A stretch of DNA of 30,162 nt from a virus: positions 1 through 30,162 of IMG/VR virus record IMGVR_UViG_3300034072_001335, one strand, 5' to 3'. Below the pieces are notes generated by a model. The model did not search any database and was not told where the DNA came from. It saw only the letters and a program-made list of their open reading frames with translations. Position 1 is the first letter of the stretch. Each line of letters begins with the position of its first letter. The translations under genes and the position numbers were made by a program. Of this stretch, positions 1 to 6,490 are shown one piece after another.

Positions 1-176
1 CCCTAACAGGATCGCATGGAGGCTTTGTCCGGAGCCAAGATGCTAAAACCAATCGGACTCGCCCGACGATAGCCTGCCAGCTGGCGCTCATAGGGTTAAC
101 TAAATAACTGGATAAGCATGTAGTACCGACGATCTAGGTTTTTCGGACGGGGGTTCAAATCCCCCCGGCTCCACCA
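1..176 (+). ncRNA. ssrA: tmRNA (ssrA), 3' part, cut by window start
   Basis: Transfer-messenger RNA rescues stalled ribosomes. The visible part can be aligned by eye with the end of gammaproteobacterial tmRNA: the stretch around GATCGCATGGAGGC near base 11, the conserved GCATGTAGTACCGA near 117-130, a T arm with loop TTCAAAT around 154-160 flanked by G and C runs, and the acceptor end GGCTCCACCA with encoded CCA at 174-176. The 5' half and the tag reading frame lie outside the window. The 3' end of ssrA is a well-known integration site for tyrosine-integrase phages and islands, and a prophage starts directly downstream here. The recombination core is therefore probably within this 3' end, but no second copy is visible to confirm it. 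Confidence 0.95.
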
Positions 177-216
177 ATAAAGCAAAAGGCCACCGCAAGG
201 TGGCCTTTTGCTTTAT
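177..216 (+). terminator. Rho-independent terminator of ssrA
   Basis: A perfect hairpin: AAAGCAAAAGGCCACC (179-194), GCAA tetraloop (195-198), GGTGGCCTTTTGCTTT (199-214), with two further A-T pairs outside it (177-178/215-216). It sits one base after the tmRNA CCA end. The symmetry and the A-rich left flank let it work in both directions, so it can also stop minus-strand transcripts leaving the prophage. Confidence 0.93.
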
Positions 217-298
217 GTAGCGCGTCACCTAGTTTGATAAAAACGTTTCACCTAGTTGTAGCGCGTCACCTAGTTTGATAAAAACGTTTCACCTAGTT
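216..298. repeat. Two tandem 41-bp direct repeats at the prophage end
   Basis: Unit 1 (216-256) and unit 2 (257-297) both begin TGTAGCGCGTCACCTAG and end CGTTTCACCTAGT. Each unit contains two spaced copies of TCACCTAGTT, giving four in all about 20 bases apart, and a related inverted copy lies at 311-326. The position, 40-150 bases from the tmRNA end, fits arm-type integrase/excisionase binding sites beside an attachment core. Tandem transposase-binding sites at the end of a Mu-like or Tn7-like element would look similar. I favour integrase arm sites because ssrA is a known integrase target. Confidence 0.85.
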
Positions 299-326
299 TG
301 AGAAATTTATCACTTTAGGTGAAACG
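285..326. repeat. Inverted repeat, 11-bp arms, in junction region
   Basis: CGTTTCACCTA (285-295) and its exact reverse complement TAGGTGAAACG (316-326) are separated by 20 bases. The left arm is part of the second 41-bp repeat, so the same protein-binding motif is present in both orientations. This is likely a protein-DNA site rather than an RNA structure, because no gene is evident here. Confidence 0.8.
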
Positions 327-574
327 GCCAAACATCTTTAAATGTCATTTAAACGATATTTAACCGAGCAGTTCCAATCCAACCTGGTTGTTAGTTTTGA
401 GCGAATGGCAGCAGTTCAGCGCAGGCTCCGTCGAAAAAACGAATCTCTGATTTACCTTATGTGGTGACATTCTAATTTAAAAAAACACCACGCACCTTAG
501 TCAGACAACACAACCTCAGTGTGCCTGCATTACTAGATTCTAGTATCTGGCAGATTTAAAAAAATTCAAAAATT
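299..574. other. Non-coding junction region with palindromes
   Basis: No convincing gene is present between the repeats and the end of the HEPN gene. Visible elements are a 17-bp palindrome with 8-bp arms (TTTAAATG/CATTTAAA, 337-353) and a 15-bp palindrome with 7-bp arms (TACTAGA/TCTAGTA, 531-545). Both look like operator or recombination-protein sites. The region is AT-rich like the adjacent cassette. Confidence 0.6.
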
Positions 575-588
575 TTATAAATTGAATT
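563..588 (-). terminator. AT-rich hairpin at end of HEPN operon (possible terminator)
   Basis: On the minus strand AATTCAA (from 588-582) can pair with TTGAATT (69-63 of the 500s, i.e. 569-563) and is followed by a T-rich run (562-556). It overlaps the stop codon of the HEPN gene at 575-577. The stem has almost only A-T pairs, so termination would be weak. The bidirectional ssrA hairpin further downstream is a stronger backstop. Confidence 0.35.
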
Positions 589-1411
589 CTGTATTGACTT
601 GATTGCGACATTTAATCCAACTCATCTTCACAGGAATAGTTCCGTTGCTTGCATCTCTTTGCGAATAGAACATACTCCAAACGATTTTGAATTTTTTATC
701 TGCCAGACTCGGAATCCAAGACGGTGTTTCTCTCCATTTAATAGCCCATCTCTCAATAAGCTCTTCAAACATGAGGTTGTTTGAGGCCACAACCAAGGCA
801 TTGCAAACTGCCAACAATTCTTGGAACTGTGCAAACTCAATTTTTATTTTGGTGAGGTCTTTACTGCCTGGTAGCTGAAGCTTAATTCCATTTTTACCTG
901 CTAGAGTTTTACCGGAGTGCACAACGCCATGTCTCAATTCACAAATCTTATCAAACTCATCCAGAACTGGAGATAAGCCCAAAGCTTTAAAATCTATACC
1001 AATAAACTTTTTACCGGTGTTTATTATATTTTCTGCTGACGCTAACGAAATATGCTCGAATGCCCCCCGTTCAATCTCTTTATTAGGGTGCCAGATCACA
1101 GAACCAAGATTGATGGTGTTTAGAGAAGAAGTTTTTTGCGAGTAGCTACATACTTGCAAGATTAGACTGAATATCTGGCGATAGTAATTTTCAACACTTG
1201 AAACTACAGCAATCATGGCAAGTGGACCAGCCCAGCTACCAGCGTGCCAAGAGCCCGTAGGAAACAGATGTAAAATACTCTGTATTTCTGAGTAAAAAGT
1301 ATCAATCGGAGATTGCGAATTAACTGCAGTATACGAAACGTAACTGTTAAGATCGTTTATACGCTCTACCCCAACTGGTTGGGTGATGCTATTGCGCCAG
1401 CTTTGAATCAT
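575..1411 (-). CDS. Predicted HEPN-domain protein (putative RNase effector)
   Basis: This 278-residue protein has no recognised full-length family. It contains the HEPN signature Rx4H as RHGVVH at residues 160-165, directly after a helical stretch (about 147-160), and another helical segment around 64-90 and 190-222. In HEPN RNases the Arg and His of this motif form the dimer active site that cuts RNA, and HEPN domains are common effectors of toxin-antitoxin, abortive-infection and CRISPR systems. The start codon overlaps the stop of the upstream ATPase gene by four bases (ATGA, 1408-1411), so translation is probably coupled and the two products probably act together. Its AT content is clearly higher than that of the phage structural genes. 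It could instead be a non-catalytic HEPN-like partner, since the call rests on a short motif plus context. Confidence 0.6.
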   Translation of the reverse strand: MIQSWRNSITQPVGVERINDLNSYVSYTAVNSQSPIDTFYSEIQSILHLFPTGSWHAGSWAGPLAMIAVVSSVENYYRQIFSLILQVCSYSQKTSSLNTINLGSVIWHPNKEIERGAFEHISLASAENIINTGKKFIGIDFKALGLSPVLDEFDKICELRHGVVHSGKTLAGKNGIKLQLPGSKDLTKIKIEFAQFQELLAVCNALVVASNNLMFEELIERWAIKWRETPSWIPSLADKKFKIVWSMFYSQRDASNGTIPVKMSWIKCRNQVNTEFNL

Positions 1412-3087
1412 GCTATAAATTCTTCCGCATAACTTCTAATTTTTCTCGCCCAAATAGGCCCGATCATGCTCACGCTTCTCAATTCTTTATTGTCGTGATC
1501 CATTAAAATATCTTTTACAGTCTTTATATTAGAGTTACTTTTTATGGAAAGCGCTCTCTTTGATGTAATTGGCAAGCAAAGTATGTCTTGACTTACAATG
1601 TCTTCAAACACTGAAGCATCCTTAAGCTTCGCGCCACAATTCATGCAGAATTTAGCATCATTTGAAATTCTAGGCGTTTTACACACATCACATGGAGGAA
1701 GAGCTAACGAAAAAACCTCATCGACACTCTTGTTTGAAAGTAATGATGATTCAGTGTGTCTTGGATAATGATGATTAGGGCGATTCAAAAAAGCATAACA
1801 ATAATTTTCAGAATTTATAGCTCGACTACTGAAAAAAACATTTCGTTCAATCAATGCCGAATAGTGCAATTCAAATAGCTCATAAACTCCTTTTTCTCCT
1901 CTGTTGCTAATGCCATTTCTCGACAAAAGTCCCGCATACTGAAAAAATCCAACGACTTTTGTCAGTTCGGAGGATATAGGTCTTTTGACTGCAATAATTG
2001 AACTCTGCTTTTTTATGTCGCCTCCTTTATTAAATTCTTTTATTATTTTAAGTGAACCTTCGTAAAAGCTTGAGCCTGCATCAACGAAATTTCTATACAT
2101 GGGCAGTTTTATTTTTAAAGATTCGTAAACCGCATAAGTCTCATTAAAATTATTCTTAATTGCTTTAAGGACCTTTTTATTATCTAGTTTTAAAGGTTTA
2201 TCATCCTCTTCGTCGTAAAATGATGAAATCATGTTTAATAATGATCTAGGGATTCCGTATGCAGCAAAACACAATAAATTTAACAAGTTTTTTTCACTCA
2301 TCAACCTGCTAAACACATCTTTTTCAAATCTAGATTCCAAAAGTGAATGCATGAATTCTAGATAACCCTCACTCCCAGGTTTAACCCAAACATCAATTTC
2401 CTCAGCATCATGTCCAATATGAAAGGATGATGAATAGTTAATTACACCTGGATAAACGGCCGCCTTGGGAGATATGCTTCTGGACTTTACTTGCCTAAAA
2501 AATTCAAAAAAATCTTTTTGTTGATCCGAAGAAAACGCATGTCCGGCATCGTCAAGTAGAAGAATACATCTAGTTTTTTCTAATGCTTCACAGCATTTAT
2601 CCGTAAAATCATGAATATCTGTTACTGTTACCCTTTCTTCTTCACTTCTTAATAAATCGATCCTTCCTAGTTCAAGTAGTTCAATATTCTTCCTAATCAA
2701 AAAAACATTTAGTCTAAATAAAACTCTGTTATTTGATAGTTCATCGAGGGTTTCATATATACCCAATAGGATTTTCATCAAAATCCACTGATTAAACCAA
2801 TAAGCAGCATTGGTATTATTCTTATAAAGTGGTTCCAGCTTTAAAGATGACTTAAAATTCACATATACAGGAAAACCTGTGGAACCACTCCCTTTGAGCA
2901 GACGGTTATATGCTTTCAGCATTAAGGTTGTTTTTCCACAACCTCTTGGACCGGTAATTAACTTCGCACCAGCCTGAGTTAGTTTTCTAATAATTTCTGA
3001 CTCGTTCTGGTGGCTTATTGACCACTTTCTAAAAAGTGCCCCCGATAGATATTCAGCCTGCTCTGTAAAAATTTCAGAATCAATCAT
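1408..3087 (-). CDS. ORC/CDC6-like P-loop ATPase with zinc ribbon and HhH C-terminus
   Basis: This is a 559-residue ATPase. Walker A is TGPRGCGKTT (residues 45-54) and Walker B is CILLLDD (174-180), followed by a conserved-looking KAAVYPGVINYSSSFHIGHD (208-227) that recalls the bacterial ORC-CDC6 family of AAA+ ATPases. GIPRS (278-282) could be a sensor-2 type motif. The middle part (about 300-420) is helical and may be a winged helix. A C4 zinc ribbon follows (C466xxC469, C481xxC484). The last 55 residues resemble the helix-hairpin-helix domain of RNA polymerase alpha CTD, with MIGPIWARKI at 541-550. The zinc ribbon and HhH suggest nucleic-acid or RNA polymerase contact. It is the first gene of a two-gene operon with the HEPN gene, has its own promoter region, and is AT-rich. 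I infer the role of sensor/switch in a defence or toxin system. Confidence 0.7.
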   Translation of the reverse strand: MIDSEIFTEQAEYLSGALFRKWSISHQNESEIIRKLTQAGAKLITGPRGCGKTTLMLKAYNRLLKGSGSTGFPVYVNFKSSLKLEPLYKNNTNAAYWFNQWILMKILLGIYETLDELSNNRVLFRLNVFLIRKNIELLELGRIDLLRSEEERVTVTDIHDFTDKCCEALEKTRCILLLDDAGHAFSSDQQKDFFEFFRQVKSRSISPKAAVYPGVINYSSSFHIGHDAEEIDVWVKPGSEGYLEFMHSLLESRFEKDVFSRLMSEKNLLNLLCFAAYGIPRSLLNMISSFYDEEDDKPLKLDNKKVLKAIKNNFNETYAVYESLKIKLPMYRNFVDAGSSFYEGSLKIIKEFNKGGDIKKQSSIIAVKRPISSELTKVVGFFQYAGLLSRNGISNRGEKGVYELFELHYSALIERNVFFSSRAINSENYCYAFLNRPNHHYPRHTESSLLSNKSVDEVFSLALPPCDVCKTPRISNDAKFCMNCGAKLKDASVFEDIVSQDILCLPITSKRALSIKSNSNIKTVKDILMDHDNKELRSVSMIGPIWARKIRSYAEEFIA

Positions 3088-3405
3088 AGGGAACCACCAA
3101 AAATATCATTAAAAACATGAGGTTTAAGCGTTACACATTTAGCTTAAAAATTTTATTTGAACCTAAACTATTGTTCAAACTACTTCAACATATTTAATCA
3201 GCTTTTTATTAAGAATTCGATTATCCTTTATCCGAAATTAACACCAATCTCGTGATGAGATTTTCAGGAACATCTGCTTTCAGTGAAAAGCTTCGATTAG
3301 ATAGCATTCAGAGCCATCGTCCGCAAATAGCTCTTAGCTGACCGTCAGATTTGCTCAAGCCAGCTCATGAAAAATATCAGATGACATTCAGTTTCACCGT
3401 CACTA
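3088..3405 (-). promoter_or_regulatory. Promoter/operator region of the ATPase-HEPN operon
   Basis: On the minus strand a -35 box TTGAAC (3178-3173) and a -10 box TAAAAT (3155-3150) are separated by 17 bases, which is close to the sigma-70 consensus. The -35 box is one half of an inverted repeat (TTGAAC at 3178-3173, GTTCAA at 3162-3157). A second inverted repeat (TTTAAGC/GCTTAAA, 3123-3129 and 3142-3148) covers the expected start point near 3143. This arrangement suggests repression or autoregulation. No gene and no clear terminator for the tail operon was found in 3180-3405. The ribosome binding site before the ATG at 3087 is weak (GGTGG). Confidence 0.5.
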
Positions 3406-3774
3406 CTACTCACCAATGCTGATATTCAGTCCAGCAAATGAAAAGCGCTGCTCAGCTGGCAAATGAGCATTGATTTGCTCTTCAGTCACCACCCATTCAC
3501 CGCTTACATCAAAAACGACTTCACGCTCTGCTACGCCATCCACAAAATCAAACATAAAGGTTTTGCCCTGGGCTCCAAATAGGCCAGCCAGCGGGACCGC
3601 AAAACTGTCGGTGATTGGAAGTGAACACTCCACACGAAAGACTGCGGGAACTGCACGTTTGCCAACAAAACGAGATGCTGCAGAGCCATTGACCTGAACG
3701 TTCATCAGCCCGACATAGACTTTTGGCTGCGCGACCTGAGTTGTTCTGTTTGGTCTATACAATTGCTTACTCAT
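3406..3774 (-). CDS. Small phage tail protein of unknown function
   Basis: This 122-residue protein is the last gene of the tail operon. It looks beta-rich, with no membrane segment, signal peptide or known motif. Its start overlaps the stop of the fibre-like gene by one base (position 3774), so it is part of the same operon. Position at the end of the tail module suggests a tail fibre accessory or tail tip component. I do not recognise the family. Confidence 0.7.
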   Translation of the reverse strand: MSKQLYRPNRTTQVAQPKVYVGLMNVQVNGSAASRFVGKRAVPAVFRVECSLPITDSFAVPLAGLFGAQGKTFMFDFVDGVAEREVVFDVSGEWVVTEEQINAHLPAEQRFSFAGLNISIGE

Positions 3775-5249
3775 TATTCGACCCTCATGTATTTAGTGGT
3801 GTGGCCCTCAGTCTGCTCAACGGGGATACCTGCATAGATGCTATTGAGTAGCGTGATTGATTTACCCATTCCGCTAGAGCCTGACTTTGCGAACAGGTAT
3901 TTGTTATCAGCAATAGCGACGCCGCCCTGAGCGAATGCTGCATTCGGTGTTGGTGCAGATGCTCCGTCAGAAATGTCTGCCAAGAGCCTGAAACTTGTAA
4001 AGTCTGTGGTTTCGTAAAAGACAGTGCCATGACTACCGTTTTGCTGGGACAGCAGCAGTATGTGTTTAGAACCGACCTTACTATGGCCCCACACACCATG
4101 AAACGCAGTGGCATTTCCGGCCAACAGTGCATAACTATTTTTTGTCCAGGTACTGCCTGAATCCGTTGATTTGTAGACGCTCAGCACATTGCCGCCACTG
4201 ACGATCTGAGCGATGTAGATAGTCGCGCCATCGACATGCATCACTCTGCTGTACACATTCCCTGATTGAGCTTCAGTATCCGTATACCGAAGCGTCAGAG
4301 CGCCCGCAGCATCTATGGTCCAAAGTTTTAAAATGTTGCTACCAGAGCTAAGCTCTATACCCGCAATAACGGCTAAGGTGTCAGTGACTTTCACGATATT
4401 CCGAAAGCGAAGAGAATTGCTTCCCGAACCTGCCGGACCCACATACCCGCCCCAGCTGGCATTGGTGCTTTGGATCACCATACCTTCACCAGTTGATGAT
4501 CCCCCGATGGCCCACCATTTATCGCCCATAAACACCATGTCAAATATCGTATTCACCGCATTGGGAGTGAGCATTGGGATTTGTACCCAGCTCCCTGCGG
4601 CTCCAGTTGCGGATACCCGAATGTTGTGTCTGGAGCCAGATAGAGTGTCCTCGCCCCACATTACAAACTGGCCACCCGCATAAGCAGTGCCATAAACCGA
4701 TAAATGCGACGTCCCTATATTTGTCAGGGGACTAAACGAAATACCATTGTTAGTACTCACAAGACACTGCAGATTGGTGTCTCCGGCACACACTATCGTC
4801 GAGCCCGATTTTGAAAATGTTTTTACGCGCACAAATGCAGTGGGTGAATTGATCGGTAAGTTTGCATCTGGATAGGTTTCCCAGAGTGTGCATTCACTGC
4901 CAGCCCATTTTGTGGGATCCTTTGGCGCTAAATCCACAACGCCAGAGCGCAACCAGCGACCATTCGAGTAAATCTCATCTGGGGCGTATTCTGAGAACCA
5001 ATGGGTGCTCTGAACAGGGAATGCTCCGGCGGATAAACCTTTCGATGCTTGAGCCAATGCAAACAGCTCTGATAAGGGCGTGTCTGTGGTGACCTCATCG
5101 GCTAGCGTGTTGACCGCTGCATCCAGTTCAGTTTCATCCAGCAGCAAACCCGCAGCCAGTACCTTTAATTTTTGCAGTGTATGCGCTGGTGTTGCGCCAT
5201 CTGTTGCATCAAGCAGGGTTTGAATGGTCGTTTTTAAATTTGCGTTCAT
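3774..5249 (-). CDS. Tail fibre/receptor-binding type protein with sialidase-like repeats
   Basis: This is a 491-residue protein. The first 70 or so residues form a helical segment that could attach it to the tail. The rest is beta-rich and contains BNR/Asp-box-like pieces such as STDSGSTWTK and STNNGISF, in keeping with a beta-propeller of the kind found in sialidase-like phage fibres. No glycosidase active site could be assigned, so binding rather than cleavage of surface sugars is the safer reading. It overlaps the upstream gene by four bases (5246-5249). As the likely host-range determinant it is expected to vary between related phages. Confidence 0.6.
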   Translation of the reverse strand: MNANLKTTIQTLLDATDGATPAHTLQKLKVLAAGLLLDETELDAAVNTLADEVTTDTPLSELFALAQASKGLSAGAFPVQSTHWFSEYAPDEIYSNGRWLRSGVVDLAPKDPTKWAGSECTLWETYPDANLPINSPTAFVRVKTFSKSGSTIVCAGDTNLQCLVSTNNGISFSPLTNIGTSHLSVYGTAYAGGQFVMWGEDTLSGSRHNIRVSATGAAGSWVQIPMLTPNAVNTIFDMVFMGDKWWAIGGSSTGEGMVIQSTNASWGGYVGPAGSGSNSLRFRNIVKVTDTLAVIAGIELSSGSNILKLWTIDAAGALTLRYTDTEAQSGNVYSRVMHVDGATIYIAQIVSGGNVLSVYKSTDSGSTWTKNSYALLAGNATAFHGVWGHSKVGSKHILLLSQQNGSHGTVFYETTDFTSFRLLADISDGASAPTPNAAFAQGGVAIADNKYLFAKSGSSGMGKSITLLNSIYAGIPVEQTEGHTTKYMRVE

Positions 5250-5644
5250 AGCGCGCCACCTAATGCATAAATTTCAAATTCCGTGAGCCTGTCTTCCAGT
5301 CCTGCCACTGCAGCAATGGCAACGACAGCCCCTTCGGTTCCATCTGTTTTCTTCCAGGCACTCGCGGCCCCGTTGGTGACAAACACCGCTCCGGCTTTGC
5401 CTGTCTGATTTGGCAATCCTGAATCGGATATGGCCTTTGCATCGGTGACCGCTTGCTGTGCCAGGGCAACCAGTTCTTGTACTTGTGCTTTGATACCTTC
5501 AGCGGTTGCTGCTGCATCGACCTGCTGATTAAACGCAGCAATGGACGTATCAATTGCTGTGGCCAGTTGCTGCAGCTTCACCAGGTAGCTACCGCCTCGG
5601 TCTAGCGTGGAAAATGTGACGTTGGGTGCTGCTAGGCGCTCCAT
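5246..5644 (-). CDS. Short tail fibre or coiled-coil tail protein
   Basis: This 132-residue protein has an alanine- and glutamine-rich helical part (about residues 20-75) likely to form a trimeric or dimeric coiled coil. A short segment containing GKAGAVFVTNGAASAWKK follows, of a type common in phage fibre proteins. It lies between the 281-residue tail protein (its start at 5644 is next to that gene's stop) and the fibre gene, which it overlaps by four bases. It is likely a fibre shaft or connector, but the exact role is not known. Confidence 0.55.
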   Translation of the reverse strand: MERLAAPNVTFSTLDRGGSYLVKLQQLATAIDTSIAAFNQQVDAAATAEGIKAQVQELVALAQQAVTDAKAISDSGLPNQTGKAGAVFVTNGAASAWKKTDGTEGAVVAIAAVAGLEDRLTEFEIYALGGAL

Positions 5645-6490
5645 TTATGCCTCCCTCACAACATATTTGGTCGTGTAGTTGTTGTTTGCTGAATGAATAA
5701 GGGCGGGCAGAGTCGTAAACTTTGCCGCCATTGCGTGTTCAATTTCTTTGATGCCGCCCACCTCTGGATAGAGGCTGATAAACCAGTCTTTGGATAGTCC
5801 AACGTATTGAAAGGACTCGGACAGGTGTGGACGCTCTGATTCGAGGATGTAGTTCAGGCTAAAGGCCAGCTGGCGGGTTTTCGGTTTATCCGCCGCAAAG
5901 ACTGAGCCTGCAGCTGTCTCTTTTTGTTTGGCCGTGGTCTGCCAGGCAAACTCACTATTCCAGCTAAAATTGACTGAAGGCTGGAACGTCACGCCCATGT
6001 AGATGCGGTCAAATTCGTGCAGTCCATCGCGGGCTTCGTGGTCCAAAAGTGTAAGCCGACCTGAGAATGCAAAGGTGTCGCTAAACCACAGCTGACTAAA
6101 TTTAAAGGGCCATGCATCAAAGGCACTGGCGACCAGTGGGTCAACCAACCAATCCAGTTCGCCCAGGGTTTTCGTCGGCACCGCATCGATAAGATGAGAA
6201 TCAAAAAGCAGTATGCCGCTGCAATTGAGCCCGTCAAAAAGCTCCAGCCGCCACTTTGCGCTATTGCTTAACCAATGACGGTACAGCACAAAACCACTTA
6301 AAAGCGTCAGCTCCGGCAAGTTAAATTCAATCGCCGTGACGCCCGTTTCATCGGGTAAAATCCCCGTCGTCAGGCTGCGGCCATAGAGCTGACTATGCGT
6401 TAAAGGCAGTGTTGGGATGGCCGTGCCAGTGACGATTTTAAGCTCAGCCTCATCCCATTTGTTTTCAAGTAACATGCGAACATTACTCAC
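5645..6490 (-). CDS. Phage tail protein, possibly with carbohydrate-binding-like fold
   Basis: This 281-residue protein starts with a pattern (LLENKWDEAEL ... LPELTLLSGFVLYRH ... WRLELFD) often seen in phage tail proteins with a discoidin/galactose-binding-like N-terminal sandwich. Its tail contains many aromatic residues. It overlaps the upstream 477-residue gene by four bases (ATGA, 6487-6490). It is probably a tail tip or fibre-base structural component. The fold suggestion is by eye only. Confidence 0.55.
   Translation of the reverse strand: MSNVRMLLENKWDEAELKIVTGTAIPTLPLTHSQLYGRSLTTGILPDETGVTAIEFNLPELTLLSGFVLYRHWLSNSAKWRLELFDGLNCSGILLFDSHLIDAVPTKTLGELDWLVDPLVASAFDAWPFKFSQLWFSDTFAFSGRLTLLDHEARDGLHEFDRIYMGVTFQPSVNFSWNSEFAWQTTAKQKETAAGSVFAADKPKTRQLAFSLNYILESERPHLSESFQYVGLSKDWFISLYPEVGGIKEIEHAMAAKFTTLPALIHSANNNYTTKYVVREA

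Noticed and set aside
216-298. CRISPR array
   Set aside because: Only two directly adjacent 41-bp units with no unique spacers, next to an attachment-type site, and no cas genes.
342-467. Plus-strand frame of 41 codons beginning inside the 17-bp palindrome
   Set aside because: No ribosome binding site, no recognisable family, and it starts inside a likely protein-binding palindrome. It may be chance, though its composition is protein-like.
3117-3197. Plus-strand frame of 26 codons opposite the ATPase promoter
   Set aside because: It covers the promoter and operator repeats, has no ribosome binding site and no features beyond AT-rich composition.
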